Shown: in pieces, positions 1 through 10,567 of the stretch | Layout of the letters: each line of letters opens with the position of its first letter | How positions within the stretch are numbered: the stretch's first letter is position 1 | Source of the DNA: Amaurobius ferox | Taxonomy: Eukaryota > Arthropoda > Arachnida > Araneae > Amaurobiidae | Direction of reading: 5' to 3' | Assembly: GCA_951213105.1 (NCBI GenBank) | Contig: OX578149.1 | Coordinates: 3,757,606-3,821,605 of the forward strand | DNA: 64,000 nt | Made by a program: the position numbers and the translations under genes | The notes under the pieces: generated by a model | Databases searched by the model: none | Told to the model about the DNA's origin: nothing | The model's input: the letters and a program-made list of their open reading frames with translations, nothing else

Positions 1-107
1 CAACGGCATCCCTTATGAGCACTACAAATCATATCATATTAATTTCCTTTGAACAATGTATGTATGCTATTATGCACATCCCGGGTTTTACAAAGATAAT
101 CCTTGGT

Positions 108-167
108 TGAAGGCCCAGACCACACGACCAACCCAGGGGGTTTATGGTATCAAGTTGTGTGGCCGGG
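108..167 (-). mobile_element. Hairpin-only mini-retroposon (60 bp)
   Basis: On the minus strand this 60-bp insertion begins CCCGGCCACAC and ends GGTCTGGGCCTTCA. It is flanked by an exact 14-bp direct repeat, AGATAATCCTTGGT, at 94-107 and 168-181, as expected for target-primed reverse transcription. The two ends fold together (ACAC with GTGT, GGCC with GGTC), and a small apical stem AACCC/GGGTT lies inside. It has no 5S- or tRNA-like head, so it is only the tail module that ends the SINEs and the LINE of this window. It is either an extremely 5'-truncated SINE or an autonomous hairpin unit. Confidence 0.75.
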
Positions 168-181
168 AGATAATCCTTGGT

Positions 182-845
182 GTAGAAACGCGTGTTTTTC
201 TCCTTTTTTGAGGAAATTATTTGGAAATATACAATGTGCATTCGAAAATTAGAAAAAAAATAATAAAGTTTTAATTATTTACAAAAACCTATTAAAAGAC
301 CCAAATGTAGCTAAAAAAAAAGATACAAGTTCCGAAATTTACTCAACCAATTCTTGGTATAGAAACTCACGGATTTTTAAGTGCTAAAAGCAATCATCTG
401 GGAATGTGTCCAGTGCATTTGAAAAAAAATCCCAAAACATATGAAATTTAATACTTTTTCAAATATATTTAACATTCTGCTAATCCTTGCCCTAGAAACT
501 TGCCTTGTTTCAAATGATAGCTAAAAATTTGGGCATTTGCATAACACATCCGATAATTAAATAACAAATGTAAAATTATTTATAAAACAAAACCCTCAAA
601 ACCATAAATTTGGTTTTGAGACATTTTTCTTTTTATAAATTGGGGTATGATTTGGATATATACACAAAACATTCAAAAATTAAAACAAATAGTAGACATT
701 GAACTGGACAAAAGTCACTAGAACAGCAATGTACTCGTTCAAAACCAAAAGTTAACTTACTTGTTTGTACAGTCGGAAATTTTCAATATTAGTCGGAAAA
801 ATTTCCTTCACACCCCCCCCAGCTAAGATTGCCCACTTACGTCCC
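182..845. other. AT-rich intergenic stretch, nothing identified
   Basis: There are several short A runs and a C8 tract near 812, but I see no coding region, terminal repeats or RNA gene. Confidence 0.
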
Positions 846-1358
846 TGATGGTTGATAACGACAAATCTCATGCTGCCACATCTGTTTTAAAGATAGCTCT
901 ATCTTCGCATTCTGTCGTCGTTCTAGGCTGTCCGCTGCCCACTGAAAACTGCCATTCCGGACCCATTCCTGCCAACATCGTCTAATTGCTACATTGCTCT
1001 TACCCAAATGCCGAGCGATTCATCGGTGTGCCCATCCAGACTCGTACAGTCAGACCGCACGCTCTCTTTCAAACTCCATATGTTCATAGTGGCCACGAAT
1101 TCGCTGGCGAGGCATTGTTATAATCAAGGTACATAAACGCAATCGAAATCTACTGCACGTTTTGCTCCTGAAAGCGAGGTTCACTCCTTATATGCACCAC
1201 CATGTTGCTCAGTTTCAATGCGCCCTAGTTTTGACTATTCATCCATTGGCCGTGAATTTTTGATCATTTGCATATTCGGTTGAAACGTGTTTGCATATAA
1301 AGTTTCATTACTATCGGATTATTTTGCGGGGTGCGTCAATTTTTTTGCCTTAGAGTGT
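846..1358 (-). pseudogene. Tc1-like transposon 5' end with N-terminal transposase fragment
   Basis: Reading the minus strand, a terminal repeat beginning CACTCTAAGGC next to a TA (1358-1359) is followed by a leader and a start codon at 1115-1113. The reading frame opens MPRQRIRGHYEHMEFERERA and continues with pieces resembling ESGWAHR, IARHLGKSNVAIRRCWQEWVRNGSF and a Q-P-R-T-T-T-E-C-E-D-R segment. These match the helix-turn-helix N-terminus of Tc1 transposases (established family knowledge). A TGA interrupts it after about 20 codons, more stops follow, and it breaks off near 846. The catalytic half is missing, so this is a dead fragment. Confidence 0.8.
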
Positions 1359-1500
1359 ATTATTGTATAACCACGAAATTTCTTTTAAATTAACAAAAGG
1401 AAATACTTATTATAAGTAAAAAATGAAGTAAATTTGAACATATTTTGAAATATTTTAAATAATGTAATTTAAATACTTTAAAAACCAAATATTTTTGTTA

Positions 1501-1934
1501 CAGTGGACTCTCATTAATCCGGAATACATGTTGGATGTAAAGTTAAATTTATAATAAATTACTATAGTATATTAAAAGACAAAGGGTAAGAAGTTACTTT
1601 TGAGCAGGGCTTAGCTCTGGGATAACTTGACTTTGTATAGAAACATAGTTTTACTACAGAGCAAGATATAATGACTGTTCATAAGACTAAAAAAAAATAT
1701 TAAATCAAAAATCCTTAAACGACAATTAAGTCTAAGTTTGAAATTTTAAAAACCAGTTAAATTTAAAAAATTAGCTAATTTTGCTTTTAATAAGTAGAGT
1801 GGTTTTTAATTAAATAACTTAGAATGTACCAATGTCTCATTTTCACACATTAGTTTAATGAGCAATGACCTATAATCCGCAAAATTCTATACAACCTCTG
1901 GTCCCATGCTGTGCGGATTAAAGAGAGTCTACTA
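1501..1934. mobile_element. pogo/Tigger-like MITE
   Basis: The left end reads CAGTGGACTCTCATTAATCC, directly after a TA at 1499-1500. The right end, read on the opposite strand, begins TAGTAGACTCTCTTTAATCC and is followed by TA at 1935-1936. The roughly 25-bp terminal inverted repeats and the TA target duplication fit the pogo/Tigger group of the Tc1/mariner superfamily. The 434-bp interior is AT-rich and has no open frame, so it is a non-autonomous copy. Confidence 0.8.
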
Positions 1935-2592
1935 TATATCCCCTCATATTCAGGAAAACATTTCAATAATGGACTTTTAGGACCAATGATTTAAACCAAT
2001 GTTGAGAAAAATATATTAAAAAAAGAAATTTATGTAGGAGCCTTCATATGTTATCAAACATTTTCAAGCGAACTTTCATACATGGCTGGGATTTACTCTT
2101 GAGCATAATACAAGTCATTCTTTCACATGGTTCTTCCGTTATGCTACGTGAAGGCAATTTGAAAAGATATTGTTTAATTCATTCAAAAAATGTGAACGAT
2201 GCTGCTTGTTTTGTTTAAAATGTCTTCATGTGAATATACTTAATAAAGTTAAAATCTTTATTTCTGCTTCTTCTAACTATTAAATATATTGGTGTCCAAA
2301 ACTATATTTACATGAACAAAAACACCGATTTCTCATTAACTGTTGAATGAATTTATTTTGAGGTGATATAGAGCATCATAACATATAAATACAAACTGAA
2401 AAATTGAATAGGTGTGCATATAATACAAAATTAATGAAACAATTACAATGAAATAATGCGATAAGGAGATTTTAGAAAAAAATTGAATAACTTGGAAATA
2501 AATGAAGACAATAGGAAGGGTAATTGGTCCTAACTTATATACACATCACAACGCAATTTCATGTGGTCCATAATTAGAGTTTGGGGTAGTTA
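1935..2592. other. AT-rich intergenic stretch, nothing identified
   Basis: No supported coding or repeat feature was seen between the MITE and the Tc1 remnant. Confidence 0.
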
Positions 2593-2780
2593 CTACTCCT
2601 CCAATAATAGGATCTCTAGAAGGATTTCATCGTGCAACAGCTCTTCATAGTTCTCACTCAGGTTCAAAGAAGGTGATATGGCTTGCCAGTTTATTCGCTT
2701 ACTTTCAAGAAATTCATCAACCAGGTTTGCTCAATGTGGATATGTATTATCATCCATAAAAAGAAAGTCAGATCTACATG
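2593..2780 (-). pseudogene. Tc1-like transposase C-terminal remnant
   Basis: On the minus strand the translation reads FLFMDDNTYPH, a TGA where the family has arginine, then ANLVDEFLES, INWQAISPSLNLSEN and a run ending in a stop at 2593. This corresponds to the second aspartate block (MDDNARPH) and the W-P-A-x-S-P-D-L-N-P-x-E block of Tc1 transposases. The glutamate block is degenerate. Weaker similarity may continue up to about 2890. It is a separate, older remnant from the N-terminal fragment at 846-1358. Confidence 0.75.
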
Positions 2781-4726
2781 CACCTTTGACTGATTGGCAA
2801 TGATGCAGATAAAGTGGAATGAAGCACTTCATCTCCACAGTTAAGTCCCACGATATAGGGACACCCAAACAACACACTTTGGAGTCTGGTTAAGACACAC
2901 ATTCCATAAAATCAAAATGGTGGTAGTAAAAATAGTGGGACATTTGAAAACTCAACCAATTGAGTTCCAATAATTTGCTTATAATAGAAAACTGATAGTT
3001 GAACTATATGTATGCAGATACATATCAAATTTCATTGAACATGAATGCATGAGAAAGTGGGTCCTGAGAAATAGTAAACTAAACATGTTTTTGATAGTAT
3101 AGAAGAAATATATTATGTTTTCCAAAAGAAAATGGAATATGATGACGGAAAATTTTAGGAACATATGCAATTTCACAAAATTGTTTCCATTTAGAAATTA
3201 ATATAGTTTACTGATTTTGAAATAAAATCAATTTTGTGAATTTACTTATTTAAAAAACTATTTCCTCCACTGATGTTATTTGTTTCATTGTGTTTAAAAA
3301 TATTTTATGGCAATTAGTTTAATTAATCAAAAATGTGATTTTCATGCAGCTCACAATCCAAATGTATTTAAGCATTTAAAATAGCTTTGTAACTCAAGTC
3401 TTCTTTTCAATAAAAATATTAAGGCTCTGGTGTATTCAGTGTTTAAAACATGAAAATCTTTCTCTCTTCAAAACTTAAATGGAATCAAGTGATGCTACTG
3501 CCAACCCCTTTCTGCAAAGGGATAATTAAACATTCGGATTAGCAGTAATTTTGAATAACACACATTTGCAAAATGTTTAAATATTATGAAATTTCGAGTT
3601 TCAAATACTTATACAATACAAATTCTTTTTTCAGCATTAATTTCAAATAAACAATTAAAATACACATTTTTTCTGAATTTAAAAGTATTGAATTCAACAA
3701 TTTACTTTCACTTGCAAATCTATAAAAAAAAAAAATAAAGCATTGCAGATAAAAAATATATATTTCATTTCATCGATTTCTTTGGATAATATCCTTCCCA
3801 CAGATAATTAAAAAAATCGTTGATTCAGAGACACTCAAACATGTAGATCCATAAAAATCCGAAGAGTGGATTTTTGATTCCATCACAATTACTATGTATA
3901 CCCTTTATATTACTATATATATGAAAAGCAAAAAAGAAACACTAGAGATCCAAATGTGTGATACGGGATGTGCTATGAAAAGGGACAATGGAACCAGGTT
4001 CCTGAAATGCACCAACAGTATTTTAGTAATAATAGTAAACGTATATGCAACAACCTTCTAGAGTAGCAGACGATTCTTGCTACATGAGGTACAAGCTTCT
4101 TTCTTTTATCACCTGTCATGAACAGATGAAGAGAAGTTCTTTTAAAATCTCCTTAATGTATGTTTATATTATATGTTTTCCTTATTATATATTTTAAAAG
4201 TTTATAATCATTTAATTTTTGGATGACAATCCATTTAATTATTGATACTGAGAATATTTTTCTTCCCACAATTTAATGTGACAGTAACAAGTAATTATCA
4301 CAATGTTACATCATTTATGTATGCATGTTTTTACTTCAAGTTTTAAAACATGAATATAAATAATCCTTACTCAAATATCATATAGACAGTGAGCAGTGGT
4401 TATCTAGGTAAAAAGTAAGTTAGGTTAAGTAGGTAAAAATGCTTCTTAAAAACCTTATTTAAGATCTCAAAAAATAATTATTTCAAAGATGCATTAGTTA
4501 CAAAAATGTTTTTCTCCAATTATATTGGCTCGAAATTCTGACCTGCACCAAGCTTTTAATTTTTCCCCAAAATTAAAATAAAACTTAAAAATGGACACCC
4601 GTGAAAAACCCTGAATAGATTTCAGTGGACCGCAGGAATCACAAGAAAGAAAAAGGAAATAAACAGATTTATTCTGATCACAATATATACATGCAGGCTT
4701 CCAACAAAATCTGTACTTAACACATT
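2781..4726. other. AT-rich intergenic stretch, nothing identified
   Basis: This roughly 1.9 kb has poly(A) runs (for example near 3725) but no reading frame, inverted ends or RNA gene that I can support. Confidence 0.
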
Positions 4727-4838
4727 CTAAAGGTATCCCCTTTTGACCTTGCAAAAGCCATCTATCTTCGGAGAGAGGGGGACTAGAATTCCACCATTGT
4801 TTAGATGTTCTGGAACAAGGAACATTTCAATAGGATAC
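4727..4838 (-). other. Possible terminal coding exon, unidentified
   Basis: On the minus strand a strong acceptor-like tract (TTTTTTTCTTTTCAG) ends at 4839. A frame follows that reads YPIEMFLVPEHLNNGGILVP and continues to KRGYL before a TAG at 4729-4727, 36 residues in all. I do not recognise the protein. The composition is more protein-like than the surrounding DNA, but there is no partner exon I can join to it. It may be a chance open stretch or part of a decayed repeat. Confidence 0.2.
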
Positions 4839-7478
4839 CTGAAAAGAAAAAAATTTAAATCTATTTTGCATACAGAAATGTCAAAAAATTCTCAAAGTAA
4901 ATACTATTCCAACAAAACAACAAGCTATGTCATCCACTGCTGCATAAAGCACATTTTTTAATGGACTGATGCATAGAAATCTGGGACAATCGCACAACTG
5001 CACAGGATGACAGACACCTCTACCACATTGTAGTCTCTGATGCACAGCAACAGTGTTAGCACTAGTGGATCACCGTGGTTGGTCAGGATTTGATGGAAAT
5101 AAAGCCATTTCCATTTAACCTCTTCCATGGCTGAATGGTTAGAAAAGAACAAACTTTTTTGTTGGCCCTGCATTTTATTTCTTGAGTAAAGCTGGATTTG
5201 ATGATTAAAACAATTTGCATAAACCACAGAAAAGGTAGAAATTGTCTCAAAGTCACATTGTATCCCTTAAGCAATCTCATAGTGAATGTTGTCAAACAAT
5301 TTCAATTGTGGATACAGATGCAAAACAAAATGAGTCAGATGGTTAGAATTGGTTGTGGTTCAAATTTTTTTATTTTATATTTTTTCTTAAAATTTATGCA
5401 ATTTCTTTAAATTACCATTTTTTTTTTCTAGGTTTTTTATGGCAACCCAAAAGTAATAATTGAAAATTTTATTATGTTCATTTGTATTGTGAAGCTTTAA
5501 TGAGAAAAAATTTGATTGGGGAAACTTCACCTTAAGCTTTCAGATCTAATACGTTTTATTTATATTCAAAATAACACTTGGCTAAAACAACACTTGGTCA
5601 CTAATATAACAAATTTTTATAACAATCAGTTTTTTATTAGGCTCTGGGCAGAGTCACAAAGCAACAAAAGTGGGTCAAAGTTTAACATGAGCAGGCCAAG
5701 TAGGTCCATTGCAGAATATGGGATATTACTTAATAAATTGCATAAACTGATTTTTTCTCGTTTTTAAAAATCTATAAAAAAACACTGCCAATTTTTAAAT
5801 ATTCTGGCTTTTTAGAGGCTTTTGGTAATTTATCTTCTGTTCAAACAAAAAATCAAATGTGGATAGGTAAAGTGATTCCCTCAAACTGAGTGCTTGAGAC
5901 AATGTATTTTAGATAACGTTATTAAAAACAGCCTATCAGCCATGGGTGTTCCACAAATGATAAATTTATCACAAAACAAAAACATTGGAATTTCCCACCA
6001 ACAGAGTACCACCCTAAATTGAAAATTATATATATATATATATAAAGAAGTAGAAGTCATTTAATAAATTAATTTCATACCTTTTGTAAACATTAGCATT
6101 TTCTCCTTCTTCTGAGTGCATTTGTATTATGGGATGTCAGAAAAAAAAAAAAAAAAAAAGGAAAATGCAAGGTCCTCAAATATATATTTCAGCCATGTGA
6201 ATTCTTTATTTCATTGAAGCCAGTTCTATACAGAAAAATATCTCAGTGGTGGAGCATGCAAAATACAGTTTTTCAGTTTATTTCACATCTTCAGATAAAG
6301 TAGAAGAAATGCTTTATTTGCTAAATGGATTTTATTAAACTTTTATTTTATTTTACTTAAATTAGGGCATTAGGTGTCTCAAAGTTGTAGTATATAAATT
6401 ATATATATAATTGAGTCTTTCCTATTTATGCTAATTACTATATTTTTAGTCTCACAATACAATACCAATCAATCAGTCAGCTTGTCAATTGTACTCATTT
6501 TTGCATCTTTTCATTAAATATCAGTTTAATTTAAAAGAAATAAGTACCAAATAACATCATTTTAAGCTATATAAAAATATAACATGCATTAAAAACACAT
6601 TTATGCATTTTTAATGTCTATCAGTGTGATCAATTAAAAATTTCTATTCTAAAGTGTTTTACTTTTAAATCTCATATTTTAGACACAATGTTATAATATT
6701 AGTCTTTAACAATTGTTTTGTTTAAATCAGCAATTTAAAATAATATTTATGAAATATGCAATAATTTCTAAAACTTTCACAGTTTGCTGAAAATAATTAC
6801 TGATAAATTTACTAATGAAAATTTTAAAATAAGAATAAGCAGATCAGTGGTTATGTTAAACATGCAATTTACTTTTAATCAGGATATACGAACAATTTAT
6901 TTATCACAATCTGATCTGTTAACTAATTTCTTCCACTGTCCTAGAGGAAACTATTTCTCCCAGAAAAAACTGAACCCTTATAAGAATTAGCTTCTCAGAT
7001 ATTCCAATTCCTGCTTAAACCTTTGGTGCCTTTTTTCCCCACTTAAATGATTTTTCTTTTTTAATTTATTTCTAATTTTTGCAGATTTGTAAAATGGGCT
7101 CTGTTTTTAAGCATTGGTTTACAGACCAGCAACAGCAGGGTTAAACTGTGTTATGTTTTTTTCCAACACTTTGCTACAGCATTCTCTGCAATTTTAGCTA
7201 AAAAATTAAAACTGTTATTAACCCTAGTATTCTGGCTAGCGTGAGTGCTTTGGGCAATATAAATTTTAATAAAAATAAAAATGATACACAAAATTCACTC
7301 CCACTATTTCAGCTTGTGAATGTTAATCAGCGAGCTGGTGAGAGCAAACATGATTAAAATGATTTGAGAGTATTATTTATTTCACTACGATTTGAATCTG
7401 AATTATTATTGTAATGGAATTGGAGTTAATGAGTGATAGTAAATGCTAAAAAAAATAAATAAATCACCATGTTTGCTT
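4839..7478. other. AT-rich intergenic stretch with simple repeats
   Basis: It contains a (TA)n tract near 6030-6047 and an A18 run near 6140, plus short open frames that look like chance. One 89-codon minus-strand frame at 4958-5227 resembles nothing I know. Confidence 0.4.
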
Positions 7479-8169
7479 AAAGGAATTAGGGATGCAACGG
7501 ATGTCAGTTTGGCCGGATACCGAATATTCAACCAAATTTAAAACCGGACATCCGGCTAACAGTATAATTTTCTTTTAGAAATCCTAAATAATTACTATTT
7601 CATTATTTCTATTCATGGGTACAACCAGGGGGGGGGGGGGGGGTGTTAAGGTTAAAAAAAACCTCCCCCAGAAGCCCCCAATTTATATGAAGAAATAGTA
7701 ATTTTTGTGCTAATTTCAAGGTTTGTAACCCTTTATAGAGTGAATACCCCCCTCCCCAGAAAAAATTTCCGATTGCGCTACTGTTCCTATTTAATTTTTC
7801 TTCTCATATGTCTGTATTTTTTTTACATAATTATAGCTAAGTTAAATTCTTAATTCAGAAGAAATACATATTTTAAAATTATTATTATATTTCAAAACAA
7901 CTAATACAAATCAAAACCAGCAGTAGCCACGAGACAATTAAAGCTTTTAAACTGGCCGTTAAAGCTTAAGCGTTTATATACTTAATGATTATCAACTGGC
8001 TATTAATATAATTACACTTGTTAACTTCTTAATATTTAGTAGCCACTGCTTAAAATAAAATTCCAGTTTTGATTATAGCAACTAAAAATTTAAAAACCTT
8101 ATCACTCTTTAAATTCTTATGTAATATCACAGATAGCTTGATAAATTATAGAAATAGAAATAAGTACTT

Positions 8170-9420
8170 TTAATTCAAACATTATAATTTCTTGTAATGT
8201 CAATAAATTAAGAAGTGCTATATCCTTATATGCAGCGGAAAACAATGAAATAACAAGCTTTTCATCATATCAATGGACATTAATTCAAAACTGCTTAACT
8301 CTACTTCAACCCTTTGAGGAAATTACCGAGCAAATAAGTTCTTCAAAATCATTAATTTCAGATGTAATTCCTATGGTTGTAACATTGAATAGATATATGT
8401 CAAAATCTGAAGTATTTGGTGTTGAAACAATAAAGGATACATTAAAAAAAAACATACATAAACATTTTTCAACGATACAGCTGAATGAACATTTTTCAAT
8501 AGCAAACATTTTAGACTCAAAAATCAAAATTTATTTTTTCGATAAAGATCAGGGTTATGATGAAATGATTAAATCTTCTTTATTATTGATAATGAGGAAA
8601 GAAGTTAAGGCTTTGCGTTCTCCTGAAGAAAATGAAGAGTCGCTCCTAAAAGAATCGAAATTTCAAAGTAATGGAAATTCTAATCTTGCAAATAATTCTA
8701 CAACTTTTTGGGATTGCTTTACTGAAATAACTGTTAATTCTAGCATATCACAATTACAAGTGCAACAAGATGACGAGTCAGTTTACTTTGAAGAGTTGAG
8801 AAACCATCTTTCACAGCCAGTAATTGAAAGAAAAATGTCACTATTTGACTGGTGGTAAATGAATAGGAGTAATTTTCCTTATTTATCGCAATTGCTAAAA
8901 AAGTATCTTGCCCAACCATAAAGCAGTGTATATAGTTGTTGTTGAGACCCAGACCGTCCGACCTACCAGAAAGATGTAAGGTAACTGTTTGGACGGCCGG
9001 GAAGTGCCACCCAATTTAGGCCGGAACCCAGTCGGGGAGGCATCCACAGGGACCGTACCCTCCTTCCCCTACCACGAACCTCTCGGAAGGACTTGCGGAC
9101 CCACATGTTTAACATGATCGTACTCAGCATGAACACGGCGGCAGTTGTGGCAGAGTGTAAATCCAGCACGCACACCACCGAGCTACCGCGCCCGAAATGT
9201 GCCAACAGCACGAGGTGTTCCCAGGTGGTCACCCACCCAAGTACTAACTGCGCCCGATGCTGCCTGACTTCGGTGATCTAACGAGAACCGGTGTTTTCAG
9301 CACGGTGGGGCCGTTAGCCCTGCAGTGTATATAGTGAAAGACTTTTCTGAATCAGGAGTCATTTATAACAAAAAGAGAAATAGAATTTTGCCAAAAAATG
9401 GAGAAAACTACTCTTTTTGC
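8170..9420 (+). pseudogene. hAT transposase, C-terminal half, interrupted
   Basis: In one frame from about 8170 the product reads through LYAAENNEITSF, the block LLQPFEEITEQISSSKSLIS, DVIPMVVTLN and ANILDSKIK, up to FDWW with a TAA at 8856-8858. Beyond that stop the same frame continues NFPYLSQLLKKYLAQP, then is cut by the SINE at 8937-9321. It resumes as VYSERLF and YNKKRNRILP. These blocks are the RNase-H-fold C-terminal part and the dimerisation region of hAT/ZBED-type transposases. The N-terminal BED finger and first catalytic part are absent. The nonsense codons, a frameshift near 9350 and the SINE mean it cannot make active transposase. Confidence 0.85.
8937..9321 (-). mobile_element. 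5S rRNA-derived SINE (SINE3-type)
   Basis: This 385-bp minus-strand insertion is flanked by an exact 14-bp duplication GCAGTGTATATAGT (8923-8936 and 9322-9335). Its 5' head, at the right, matches 5S rRNA from the start through CGGTTCTCGTTAGATCACCG, GCATCGGGCGC, the GGGTGGGTGACC loop region and GGGAACACC. The body (TCCGCAAGTCCTTCCGAGAG and GGTACGGTCCCTGTGGATGC) is shared with SINEs at 57.6 and 60.2 kb. It ends with the CCCGGCC...GGTCTGGG hairpin (8943-9001) and a short CAA-repeat tail. It inserted into the hAT transposase dimerisation region, so it is younger than the hAT insertion. Confidence 0.9.
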
Positions 9421-9890
9421 ATCATAATTTGAAAATTTCAAAAGGGGAAACAAATTTTTAATTTTTTAAAAAAACTTTTATGACGTTTGAAATATTTGTG
9501 TCTTTTGAATGTTTAATTACTAATGTAAAAAAAAAAAAATGCTGTTGACAGGAAATTTATTTTTAATTTGTAATGTAAATCGTAAGTTAAAGTAATATCC
9601 ATTGTCAAAAATATTGAATGTAAAGGAGAGATTTTGAATTTATATTAAGTAATAAAATGAAGGTTTAGTTTAAGAAACTATAATAAAAATTGAGAAACCT
9701 GAAAATTTTAATATTACTATTAATTGAGTAATTAAAAATACTTCTTTTGCATATTATTTATATGACTGGATATTATTTGCATATTATTTATATGGCCGGA
9801 TAATCCTAATATCCGGCTACTGCCAAATATCCGGCTTAATAGCCGGATACAGGATGTTTACCGGATATCCGTTGCATTCCTAAAAGGAAT

Positions 9891-10338
9891 TACAAAAATT
9901 GAGAAATGTGTTTAACCTAACATCGGTGCTTTAAATGTTAACCATAGTTCTTTTATATTTTAGTGTAATTTTTTTTCTCTAATTTTCATATGACCATCTT
10001 ATATTTATTTTACAGATATTTAAAGAAAATTCAAAACTCATATATGCTTAAAAAAATCTGAAATTATTAAAATAGTTTGAGGTTATAGCTGAAAAGTTAA
10101 GGTTTCTTTTTGTCCTTTAAAATTTAGATAAATATTTCATAATATACACACATATTGTGATATATATATATATATATATATATAATTCATTAAGGGTTTA
10201 TTTATTTGGCTTTTCTCAATTTTTTTCTGTTTGCAAAAAATTATCTTCGTAAAAAATACTCAGAAGAGATTGGACATTTCTGACATATTCACTCGTTTTG
10301 CATAATATGGCATTATTTTAAGTAACAATGTGTTCCTC
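9891..10338. other. Region downstream of the CDKN1-like gene
   Basis: AT-rich with a (TA)n tract at about 10160-10184. No gene seen. Confidence 0.
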
Positions 10339-10344
10339 TTTATT
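10339..10344 (-). promoter_or_regulatory. Candidate poly(A) signal of the CDKN1-like gene
   Basis: AATAAA on the minus strand lies about 225 nt past the stop codon at 10568. In such AT-rich DNA the hexamer is common, so the assignment is tentative. Confidence 0.35.
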
Positions 10345-10567
10345 TTATCAAACTAATATAGACAGTTTAGAAGTGTTTAAAACCGATTCCAATTTTAAAA
10401 TTTTGGTAGTGAAAATGTCATCCTTTATATTGAAAAAAAATTGATAGAACTTTGACCAACTGCTTCTTGTCACCTCACTCAATTTGCAGCTTCTTAATAA
10501 CAGTTCAGAATAATTTTCCTCTCAACATATAAAGAGCATTTTTAATTCTTACTATTTTTGAGACGTG

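Larger units (their letters stand above)
7487..9882 (+). mobile_element. hAT DNA transposon, complete ends, decayed
   Basis: The left end TAGGGATGCAACGGATGTC and the right end (opposite strand) TAGGAATGCAACGGATATC are near-perfect inverted repeats. The element is flanked by an exact 8-bp direct repeat AAAGGAAT at 7479-7486 and 9883-9890, the diagnostic duplication of the hAT superfamily. Subterminal CCGGATA motifs recur at both ends. Inside are a G15-type homopolymer, a truncated transposase frame and a SINE insertion. It lies about 0.7 kb downstream of the CDKN1-like gene's last exon. Confidence 0.9.

Noticed and set aside
9210..9321. True 5S rRNA gene on the minus strand
   Set aside because: It continues into a SINE body and tail and is bounded by a 14-bp target duplication inside an hAT element.
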